Part shown: positions 56,425 through 64,000 of the stretch, piece after piece | How positions within the stretch are numbered: the stretch's first letter is position 1 | Layout of the letters: each line of letters starts with the position of its first letter | Source: Romanomermis culicivorax | Taxonomy: Eukaryota; Nematoda; Enoplea; Mermithida; Mermithidae | Assembly (NCBI GenBank): GCA_963922205.1 | Contig: CAWUHX010000218.1 | Coordinates: 558,001 to 622,000 of the forward strand | Length of the DNA: 64,000 nt | Reading direction: 5' to 3' | Notes under the pieces: generated by a model | What the model was told of the DNA's origin: nothing | What the model saw: only the letters and a program-made list of their open reading frames with translations | Database searches by the model: none | Translations under genes and position numbers: made by a program

Positions 56425-57616
56425 CGGCAAAATCTGCCGATTTGCGTGTGTTTATTGTGTATATTTAATAAATATTTATTTTAATTGTGTTTTGTAACGG
56501 TTGAAATCCGTTTTCATATTTTTTGAAATGTAGGATTGTGTTTTAACGAAGCGGGGGAAAAGCTTTTAAAGCGAAAGACCCGTTTTCGTACATTTTTTCA
56601 TTTTACACTTTCTTGGTTAACAACTCCAAATCATTCAAAAGTTTCAAAAGTTGTGTCCCGCGTCTGCTCTTCATTTTCAAATCTTTTCGAAAAATTGTGA
56701 ACGGAAGAACCCTCCCGTGAGGTAATTTGCAGCCGCAAGGGAATAGACTGAAAATGTTTTATACATCTGTCTACTTTTCACAGCTGCAGATTCGGTTTTA
56801 AAAATTTTAAAAATTATTTCGGTGCAAAGAATCGGGCCCACAAAATTTTCGAATGGGTACGCCGAACGATTGTACTCGGACGTACAACGCGACGGACGAT
56901 GAAGTCCAATTTGGGGAGCCGCACCCGCGGCAGAATAATCGCTATTTTTTGGTCGACGGTAAGCAACCATTTTATATTTGTAAATAGTTAGGTAAGAAAA
57001 TGAGCGGAGGTTACGCTCGTCAGGGGTGTTTTGTAAGACTGTTTCTGTGCCCTTTCTCGGACGAGCTACCAACTGGGAGTTGAGAATTTAACACAAAAAA
57101 TTAGGTAGAAGGGGGTGGCAAGGGCCGAACCTAGGTGATCCGAAAAAGACTTCGGTCGAATTAGGTGATCCGATTAGGGGAGGTTTTTGTCATTCCCGCT
57201 CCCTCTGGTTTCCGCAAAGCGTCGAAGAAGGGGATTAGCAGGAGTTAGTCGCGGAGATCAAGGTTGTGATCGATTAAGCGCTGATCGAGTAGCAAAGGTG
57301 CGTTGGGTTAGAGTGAAAAACACCTAATTTCACATATTTTTGCCTATCAATTTTGGTTTCTATAAAGGGACACCCAACGGCCAGAAAGGCTAAAAATCAA
57401 GTTCCCGCTCCAAAAATTTCAAAAGTTCAAAAGTCAAAACGGTGTTCTGCACAAAGGTGCTAGAGTTTCCCCAAAAAGTTAAAGGAGTAATAGTGGGTAA
57501 AATTACCCAAAGAGTGTAAAAAGGGTCACGAAAATGCACATAGGGAATTAGTAGAGTATGTCTGGCTAAAATTTAAATCTCTCCTGAATTTTTTAGACCA
57601 CAATATCCGTCGGGCA
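56425..57616 (+). other. Internal non-coding spacer of the retrotransposon
   Basis: No long frame on the plus strand. It contains a short repeat of TTAGGTGATCCGA-like units (about 57130-57175) and the pyrimidine-rich acceptor at its end. It may be the 3' UTR of gag-pol and/or an intron tail for ORF2. Confidence 0.6.
57575..57596 (+). promoter_or_regulatory. Strong 3' splice site before ORF2
   Basis: A pyrimidine-rich run ending in TTTTTTAG (AG at 57595-57596) lies 20 nt before the ORF2 ATG. With a donor such as CAAA|GTAACG in the leader (49797-49798) this would make a spliced subgenomic mRNA for ORF2, like env messages of some retroelements. The sites are seen; the use is inferred. Confidence 0.5.
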
Positions 57617-60600
57617 ATGCGGATAGCGGAGTTGGAAAGGTGGTTTTTTGCCACTTTTGAGTTCTGGCCGACCAACCCCATCGAGCCGATAATTGTTCCC
57701 ATGGGAAGTGTGGAAAGGGTGATAAAACACCTAGAAAGCAGCACTTTCCGAGGCATGAGCATTATCGGCTTCGATGTAGAGAAGGTGAACCGAGAGGACG
57801 CTGGAAAGCTGTTTAGGTGGGGGTGCGAAAACGAAAAAGGCAACCAGTTTGCCAGATTAGTTTCGTTCGCCCATCTAAATGGCAAAACGTTCGTAATCGA
57901 CTTAACGTTGCTGCAAGAGCAAGAGTGGAACATCTTGTTACATTTTTTACGCTCAGCGACGTTGTTAGTCGGTTACGCCGTTTTGGAAGATATAGTTTCA
58001 ATTATCAATGTCCGTGGATGCGGAAAAAGCACCGATGGTCGCGATTTGTCTGACGCGATTAGGTGTAGTATCAAAGATGGAAATCTAGGAAGATACTATG
58101 ACCTAAGCGTCACGGCAAAGCAGATCATGGGAAGCGAGATTACCAAATCCAGGAAAGCAGGTATCTGCCCTGAGACATTGAAATTGAAGGGACTTTTTGC
58201 CGAAATGTATTTGGCTGATATCGGTCCTCACCAGACTGATTTCAGTCTTTTACGTAATAGGCAAAATGTCGCCAAGGAAAGAGTTCCCGAAGAGATGCTG
58301 CAGTATGCTGGTATGGATGCATACTTTTCTTTGGCAATTTTTATGGGGGCATTTCACTATGGATACGTGATTGAGCTATGTGGGGGAGTTGCCAACTTTC
58401 CTCACGATATAGTCGATCCGTCCCAGATTGAAATACTTTCATATAAATTTTATCAGTTCTACTCATATATAGTTACGGACTACAAACTACGTAACTTTGT
58501 GGGTACACCTGATATTGTGGTTAGGCAGCCCGAGGCTACCTACCACATGATGCGCCAGGAAATGTATGCAAGGTGGGCCACGCAAGTGCAAGAAATAGGG
58601 CCTAAATTCCGTTGTCATAGGGATATCTGCAATCCTAGGAAGGGGAAAGAAAATTTGCCGTGGCGAGGCATTTATCCAAGTGCTTATCGCCAGGGTAAAA
58701 AATTAAAGCCCAATTCCTATGATGAAGCAAGCGATCCCGATGACGACGAAATGGTTAGACCTGAACAGTGCTTGTCGGCAAAGGATAAGTTGCGCCTGGA
58801 GTTGGTAGAGGATATGGCGCAAGGAAAGCAGTATCAGGAACTCACTCAACCAGCGTCTTTAGTTTGGTTCATCGATACAGCCAGGAAAGTTGTCAAGCTA
58901 CCCCAAGATCGTCAAAAGCAAGCACTACTAGATGCCCTAAAAAATCATCTGGTTCATGTGCCTATTGATATTGATCCTGGGGTAGGCTATTTTGACAAAG
59001 ATCACTGGAAGCCTCAGTTGGCGGAGTATGCTAAGGCATTCGAGGAAAAGCGGTTCTCGGAACTGCAAGCCGCTTGTGCCTTAGTCCCGCTGGCCTTTCA
59101 CGTGATCTGGCCCCACAGCAGAAAGGAACTGGACTTTGTAATGGCCGAAATGTTCAGTTACAGGTTCATTACATCGTTCAGCCCAGAGCTGCAGGGCAAA
59201 ATAAAAGAAATGGCTTGGCGGTCAGACGAAAGGCTGTCCCAATATCTTATGTTGGCGAAAACTCTTCCAAACATAGAGTATGAGGTACCCCGCAAAGGTG
59301 CCGGAATATATGTTTGGATGAATCGATTCGGATTTATGCCGATTCGATTAAGATTGTGGAAAAATGCTGATGTGTGCGCGCCGATCCCTGGCAGCCCTGA
59401 CACGATAACTACGGACAGTAAGAGCTATAGCTCAAATCCGTACTATTATGTTAGGTCTATTCGGCTCCAACGTGAACAAATGGAGGAAGAATTTGCAAAA
59501 AACGCGGCGATTTACAACGAAAAACTTCGCCAAATGTCAATTCAATTCGGACTCCAAAAAGACGATACCGCAGCGCCCGAATTGGAAACAAAAGTAGTCG
59601 TATTAGAGCCACCATCGCCAATGAAGGTAGACGACGATATGCCTTCCGATAAACTGGTTATTGACGAAACGAAAGCGGAAACGCCAGATTCGGAGATGAC
59701 GGAAAGTAGGGAGGTAATAGCGTTTTCTGCTGATGGGGGTGTTCCAGGTTTATACTCAGCCAAAGTCGTTCAAAGTATGAGAGAAAAGGGTTGGAACGAC
59801 GAGAAAATATTATTTATGGCTGAGAGGAAAAAGAAAATGAGAGTAAAGGAGAAGGAAAAGAGGAAGAAGGGTATTAAGGGAGCAAAAGTAGAAGCGAAAG
59901 AGGAAGAAAGTAAGACGGCGTCTTCGTCCGTCATATCGACCTCAACTCCTACGATTACCTCCACTACTACCCCCACTTCTCAAATTACTTCTACCTCAAC
60001 TGGAACACCATCATTGGCCACATCTTCAGTGGTCACTGCAACTCTGGATAGCACATCCACAACTAGTCAAGCTTCAGGCGCAATAGGCCTTGCGATGGGG
60101 AAACCGATGCCGAAAGGTCAGGCAAAACCCAGCAAGGACCAAAAACCAGGAGCGGCAGCTAGTCAAGTGCAAGTGGCTGGTCCCAGCAAAATTAAGCAGG
60201 CACAGGCTGCTCAGGTAACTGAAACGCCGGAAGTGACTGCGGAAAAATTCAAGGACAGTCTCTTGGACTTCTGGGATGTCTACCAACCAAAAGCCAGAGA
60301 AGCTGGCCCAATATCATTTTTTACGAGTGCAGTGGCCAAATATTTTGCTTTCGAGCAATTTGAGTCAGAAAGAGTTTTCTTCATGGTAAATGACGCCGTT
60401 AGGGAAATCTACCGGGGCTATGAACAACAGTTCAGAGTCCAGGGAGCGTTTCTCTATGATCGGACTAATTTACCTGAAGAACTCTGGGAGAGGGTCATGT
60501 ATGACTTTCTCCCCAGGTGGCTCAAGTCGGAGAGAGCACCTGATGCTTTTTCCTCGGTAAGGTATTTGGTTATGATGCTATTCCTCGTGTTGGAATGCGC

Positions 60601-61120
60601 CCCGCTATCCCCGATGCATATTGGAAACATTTATGCCAGGGCGATGGTGGCGGCGAATAACCGACTGTTGAGGGTGTATAATAACCACGATACCCCCTTG
60701 GAATATAAAACGGCCTTTCGATCTGTGATGCTTAGTAGCAATCACCAGGTCGGAGTGATGGGAGCCAAAAGAAGTGCCAGTTCAGACTTGCAAAGCTCTG
60801 TTAAGTTCAGTAAAGCTCAAGACGGAAAAACTGGCGCTACTTTGAAGGTTCCCGGACCTCAAGGTCAGGGTCAAGGCCAAGGAAACCAGGAAATAGCTCC
60901 GAGTACGCAAGGAAAGGTGCAAAAGACTGGTAACCGAGGCCGAGGCCAGTTTCAGTTCCACAACCCCAACCGGGGTGGTCGTGGAGCGGTGCGCGGCAGA
61001 GGTGCCGCGCCTCAGGTGCAAGGCAGAGGAGGCCAGCAGGGCCAGTGGGTATGGAGACCTTACGGAGGTCGTGGAGGAGCCCAGAGAGGGGCGCAAGGAG
61101 GCGGCGGGCCGCAACAGTAA
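57617..61120 (+). CDS. Retrotransposon ORF2: DEDDy 3'-5' exonuclease-like N-terminus with RGG-rich C-terminus (1167 aa)
   Basis: It lies 1192 bp after gag-pol, inside the same LTR pair and on the same strand. Residues about 20-245 carry the DnaQ-like exonuclease signature: motif I IIGFDVE (D53, E55), motif [12 protein letters not shown] (D125), motif [14 protein letters not shown] (Y230, D234). All five DEDDy residues are present, as in RNase D, WRN and Mut-7-type enzymes. Residues about 250-680 have no recognised domain. About 715-900 is Lys/Glu-rich, then Ser/Thr-rich, low-complexity sequence. About 880-1050 is a helical block of unknown fold. The last 70 residues are Arg-Gly-rich like an RNA-binding RGG tail, echoing the Gag tail. 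It sits where env would be, but I see no signal peptide or membrane segment. The role is unknown; possibilities are cDNA end processing, degrading host RNA or DNA, or counter-defence. Confidence 0.82.
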   Translation: MRIAELERWFFATFEFWPTNPIEPIIVPMGSVERVIKHLESSTFRGMSIIGFDVEKVNREDAGKLFRWGCENEKGNQFARLVSFAHLNGKTFVIDLTLLQEQEWNILLHFLRSATLLVGYAVLEDIVSIINVRGCGKSTDGRDLSDAIRCSIKDGNLGRYYDLSVTAKQIMGSEITKSRKAGICPETLKLKGLFAEMYLADIGPHQTDFSLLRNRQNVAKERVPEEMLQYAGMDAYFSLAIFMGAFHYGYVIELCGGVANFPHDIVDPSQIEILSYKFYQFYSYIVTDYKLRNFVGTPDIVVRQPEATYHMMRQEMYARWATQVQEIGPKFRCHRDICNPRKGKENLPWRGIYPSAYRQGKKLKPNSYDEASDPDDDEMVRPEQCLSAKDKLRLELVEDMAQGKQYQELTQPASLVWFIDTARKVVKLPQDRQKQALLDALKNHLVHVPIDIDPGVGYFDKDHWKPQLAEYAKAFEEKRFSELQAACALVPLAFHVIWPHSRKELDFVMAEMFSYRFITSFSPELQGKIKEMAWRSDERLSQYLMLAKTLPNIEYEVPRKGAGIYVWMNRFGFMPIRLRLWKNADVCAPIPGSPDTITTDSKSYSSNPYYYVRSIRLQREQMEEEFAKNAAIYNEKLRQMSIQFGLQKDDTAAPELETKVVVLEPPSPMKVDDDMPSDKLVIDETKAETPDSEMTESREVIAFSADGGVPGLYSAKVVQSMREKGWNDEKILFMAERKKKMRVKEKEKRKKGIKGAKVEAKEEESKTASSSVISTSTPTITSTTTPTSQITSTSTGTPSLATSSVVTATLDSTSTTSQASGAIGLAMGKPMPKGQAKPSKDQKPGAAASQVQVAGPSKIKQAQAAQVTETPEVTAEKFKDSLLDFWDVYQPKAREAGPISFFTSAVAKYFAFEQFESERVFFMVNDAVREIYRGYEQQFRVQGAFLYDRTNLPEELWERVMYDFLPRWLKSERAPDAFSSVRYLVMMLFLVLECAPLSPMHIGNIYARAMVAANNRLLRVYNNHDTPLEYKTAFRSVMLSSNHQVGVMGAKRSASSDLQSSVKFSKAQDGKTGATLKVPGPQGQGQGQGNQEIAPSTQGKVQKTGNRGRGQFQFHNPNRGGRGAVRGRGAAPQVQGRGGQQGQWVWRPYGGRGGAQRGAQGGGGPQQ

Positions 61121-61961
61121 ATTAGCCGCATAAGTTTTGGCCAAAAAATATTGTTTTCGCATTTATTTTTCACAAAAAACACAAAATACAAAAAAATACA
61201 AAACCACAAAAATACAAAAAAAAAAAAATATAAAATACAAAATACAAAAAAAAAATCTTTCTTATTTGTTGCGTGCTTTAAATTTCTATTCGTTTTTCGT
61301 ACCTCGCATCGCCAAAAAACGGGCATGTATAAAAATTTATTTTTTCACTTAATCTCATTTAAATCTCGCCTTATTTTTTCTTTTTTTTATTTTTTGCTCA
61401 ATCGATACGCCCGGGAGATTTTGATTTTTTTTTTTTTGTGATATGCGTACTAATGTATATATTTTGTAAATTATTTAGATATTTTAGAAAATGTTTTTTG
61501 GCGAGGGCAACGTTGGAAAAAAGGCGGAGGCTTCACGGCGAAACACACAACCAGAAAGAGATAGACAGACAAATGTTCTGTCCCTGGCGTCCAGCGTAAA
61601 GCACGAAACGAAAGGCCACGGGATGGACGGCAACCGAAGACCCTCGGCCCTGGTGCAGGTCAAATTGGATTTCGGCGGTACGCCAACAAAATCAAGCCGA
61701 CGCGGAGTCGTCGATCCGTCGGCGTCCAGACCAAGAGGTAGCGCACCCGGACGGCCTTGTGGATATTCCGGTATGCCTGGTAAAAGACTTGACGTAAGAG
61801 GGTGGTCATTCGGAAAGCTTTCCGCAAGGGGGCATGAATGACCAAAAAGGTTCAGAAAACTGCTTTGACTGTATTAGGGCCTGAAAAGGTTCCAAAATTG
61901 TCATTGCGGCGTAATATGAATCTTTTTAACCTCCCGTTGGTCAGTTTCGAGGCTCGAGGGA
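61121..61961 (+). other. 3' internal region of the retrotransposon
   Basis: It starts with an A-rich stretch of ACAAAATACAAAA-like units (61170-61255). A 116-codon basic frame at 61491-61841 (ATG, Arg/Gly/Ser-rich) could be a small third protein, but nothing identifies it. It ends at the 3' LTR. Confidence 0.45.
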
Positions 61962-62561
61962 TGTCAGGGATGGACATAGTCTATCTCAAAGTTGTGAAGA
62001 AATAGCCGAAGTCGACGCGTTTTGCGTCGACGCCGATTTGCATAGACACCGTGCATAAATATGCCGGTCGTCTATGTTTTTGGTCATTCAGTGATTATTG
62101 TTTGTTTTTTATTGAAAGAAAAATATCGGCGGCCCAGTAGGGCATAAATTTATATTATTTGTTATTTTATTTGTGGTGGAGCACGTCCGCCTAAAATACA
62201 ACGACCCTCGGCCGATCGCCTGTGGATTACTCGCAGCGGAGGGAACGCAGGTTAGACCCCGGACTTCTGGAGAGCCACCCAGCGTGCAAGTCTACATTTA
62301 CAACTCAGTTCTCGGCCTGACTTCTGATTTTGCCCCTGGTTTGAAGTTACTTGAGCTCAGGGTGTTATCATTTCTTCTGCAGTTCTTCGGGACGAAAGCA
62401 GGAGATCTTTGTTGATTTAGAGACTGACCGAACTGTTGCAATCTGATTCTACCTAAGGTTTCGGCCTGATTAGGTGAATTAGCTAGTGACTGATTAGGTC
62501 TATTTTTGGTATCAAATCCTTTCTTTATATTTCTCAATCTATCCCAAGTCTCATTTCAACA
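61962..62561 (+). repeat. 3' long terminal repeat
   Basis: Apparently identical to the 5' LTR over 600 bp. The LTR is preceded by a short purine-rich stretch (GGCTCGAGGGA), a weak candidate polypurine tract. It is followed by GGTA, the target-site duplication, and then by a poly-G MITE fragment. Confidence 0.96.
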
Positions 62562-62760
62562 GGTACTTATATGGTTGGCCAAGTTTGGGGGGTACCTGCA
62601 AGTCCCCCACCAATTACAGGTATGCTTTTTGGCCAAGTCATACCTGTAATTGGGTGGGATGGGGGACCCCCATCGTCAACTTGGTCGAACCACGTACCCA
62701 AATATTGGGACCCCCATCCCCTACTCTGTCAACTGAGCCTAAAAAGTTAAATGTAAGTCA
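62562..62760. repeat. Poly-G MITE fragments flanking the LTR retrotransposon
   Basis: TGGTTGGCCAAGTTTGGGG ... CCAATTACAGGTATG (to 62624), followed by a second start CATACCTGTAATTGGGTGGG at 62639. The retrotransposon landed next to or inside this older MITE. Confidence 0.7.
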
Positions 62761-62896
62761 TAACAATATAGGTAAACTAAGAATCGACATTGGAAAATTA
62801 CTAGAACTAAAAGCCCTTCGTTAAAACGGCTTATAGGTATAATTATTAAAATAGCATTATGGTGCTGCTAGGAGCAAACACTGACAGGGATTATCA

Positions 62897-63191
62897 AAAT
62901 TTGGACTCCTCTGAAGGATGGCTTAGAGAAATCCTTCAATTAGTTGGCGCCGACCATCCTTCAATCTGGAATTTCATTCAAGCATTACAAAGGGACCAAA
63001 GCATCAACCAAATGAAAATTGAATGAAATTTTGCTGGTCAGCAACCACCGCCTAGCAAGTGAAAGTATCGAGACTGTGCATGACGAATTGCTCATATTGT
63101 TGGCCATTTTGATTATGTATGGCTCGGTGCAGGACAAGGTGATGCACTCATTGATTATCTAAGAGACTTGGCCCACAATTACAATTTTTAA
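62897..63191 (+). pseudogene. MULE transposase C-terminal remnant
   Basis: One frame with in-frame stops reads SSEGWLREILQLVGADHP, then SIWNFIQALQRDQSINQMKI, stop, NFAGQQPPPSK, stop, KYRDCA, stop, and ends ALIDYLRDLAHN. This is the conserved C-terminus of FLYWCH/MULE-type transposases in animals (NNxxEGWHxxF..L.G.xHPxIWxFIxALxxEQ, then AGQxPPP and DYLRGIAHN). Three in-frame stops show it is dead; the catalytic part is absent. Confidence 0.82.
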
Positions 63192-64000
63192 ACATTTTGA
63201 GTTATTTAGCAAATGTAAACCGAATGTAGAGTGACCATATCTGTTGAATTTCCTGGGCTGGGCTGTGCTAGGCTGGCTTACTCCGCCGAGTATAATCGAA
63301 AATTGTTGCACTGGCTTACACTACAGTATAAACGAAATTGCACCTCGCTATGCCAGCTTGCGCTAGGCCTGGGGTAAGCCAGTGCAGCAGGCAGTGCAAA
63401 AATCTTGTCAGCCGATTTTAGGCCAGCTTACGCCAACTTTGAAAATTTTGGCATCATTTTTTTTTATTTTTAGCTTCATTTCAAATGAAATTTTGGGCTT
63501 TCCTGGGTTTTCGGAGGCGGGAAAAATTTTGGTGATGTTTTTGAAACACGGAAAAACTTTATTTTTCGTGAAATTTTGCCAACTGCAAAAAATATTTTTT
63601 TGATTTTTCAACTAATATTCGATCAATATTCGTTTTCATTCGCTGATATTCATCATTTTCTAATGTTTATTGTGTCGGAAAAAATTATGGTGATGTTTTC
63701 TAACCATCAAAATAACGTTTTTCTTAATTTTCGCTCTGGTAATATTTTCTAATTTTCGACAAATTTTGACCGAATTAATATTGTTCATTTTTAGAGTTTT
63801 TTGGGATGAGAAAAATTTTGGCGATATTATTAAACCATAGGAAAGCGTATTTTCGATAAAGTCTCACCGGCAAATTTCTATCAAAATTGTTTCTTTCCTC
63901 TGTTTTCTAACCATAATGTAACGGGGCCATGAGGTTTTGGGGGTCAGACGATTTTTTCAGGCAGGGGGTCGCTAATTCCCCAAAAATTTTGGGGGAGAGG
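63192..64000. other. Region after the MULE remnant
   Basis: 63240-63420 has inverted GCTGGCTTAC / GTAAGCCAG and GCCAGCTT-type words, like transposon subterminal repeats. The last 90 bp match 38775-38875 (TAATTCCC..AATTTTGGGGG), so another repeat runs off the window end. Confidence 0.5.

Larger units (their letters stand above)
49175..62561 (+). mobile_element. Complete Ty3/gypsy-class LTR retrotransposon, 13,387 bp, with extra exonuclease ORF
   Basis: It is bounded by two 600-bp direct repeats with TG...CA ends (49175-49774 and 61962-62561) and a 4-bp target-site duplication GGTA (49171-49174, 62562-62565). The order is LTR, short leader with TGG-starting primer site, single gag-pol frame (49873-56424), 1.2-kb spacer, second large frame (57617-61120), 0.8-kb tail, LTR. 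The LTRs appear identical base for base when read side by side, so insertion is very recent. Integrase follows RNase H, which is the Ty3/gypsy order rather than Ty1/copia. Gag-pol and ORF2 are both open. Confidence 0.95.

Noticed and set aside
57617-61120. ORF2 as an envelope protein
   Set aside because: No signal peptide, membrane segment or glycoprotein features; exonuclease motifs and an RGG tail instead.
61137-61441. Lys/Asn-rich overlapping frames after ORF2
   Set aside because: Translations of an A-rich ACAAAATAC stretch; no start context or domain.

Overview
The window is animal (metazoan) nuclear DNA: an AT-rich, intron-bearing landscape made mostly of transposable elements, with one recognisable host gene. 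There is no operon structure, no ribosome binding sites and no prokaryotic signal. The taxon cannot be fixed from this window. The mix of Tx1/L1-like and CR1/Jockey-like LINEs, Penelope-type, MULE and many hAT-like DNA transposons suggests an invertebrate.

Layout. 1-12.07 kb: piled-up non-autonomous hAT-like elements and poly-G MITEs, with a LINE fragment nested two levels deep (4.75-6.46 kb). 12.08-13.60 kb: a hAT-like element just downstream of the host gene. 13.77-21.53 kb, minus strand: a complete five-exon Rab11 family-interacting protein (Rab11-FIP) gene of about 270 codons. It was assembled from C2-domain and Rab11-binding-domain exons whose splice phases all match; its 6-kb third intron holds several transposons. 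21.75-24.40 kb: a hAT-like element upstream of the gene with two further elements inside it. 25.15-27.01 and 31.55-32.96 kb: two copies of one hAT family with decayed transposase. 27.70-31.55 kb: a minus-strand L1/Tx1-like LINE split by a hAT element with a perfect 8-bp target-site duplication. 33.6-35.8 kb: further hAT-like elements. 36.26-38.15 kb: a foldback block with two sets of inverted repeats. 39.36-42.42 kb: a nest of MITEs and hAT-like elements four or more insertions deep. 44.3-44.9 kb: a Penelope-type GIY-YIG remnant next to a tRNA-like SINE head. 45.3-47.9 kb: a more GC-rich block of decayed Pro/Ser/Thr-rich reading frames of unknown origin. 49.175-62.561 kb: an intact 13.4-kb Ty3/gypsy-class LTR retrotransposon with apparently identical 600-bp LTRs. 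62.9-63.2 kb: a MULE transposase remnant.

The most interesting system is the LTR retrotransposon. It has one continuous 2183-codon gag-pol frame and then a separate 1167-codon frame where an env gene would sit. The N-terminus of that second frame carries all the residues of a DEDDy 3'-5' exonuclease, and its C-terminus is an RGG-rich tail. A strong 3' splice site lies about 20 bases before its start codon, which suggests expression from a spliced subgenomic RNA. Identical LTRs and open frames point to a very recent insertion.

Nearly all other elements are non-autonomous and carry 8-bp target-site duplications, mostly perfect and some with one mismatch. Their nesting gives a relative insertion order. 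All calls were made by eye from the sequence, without database searches.
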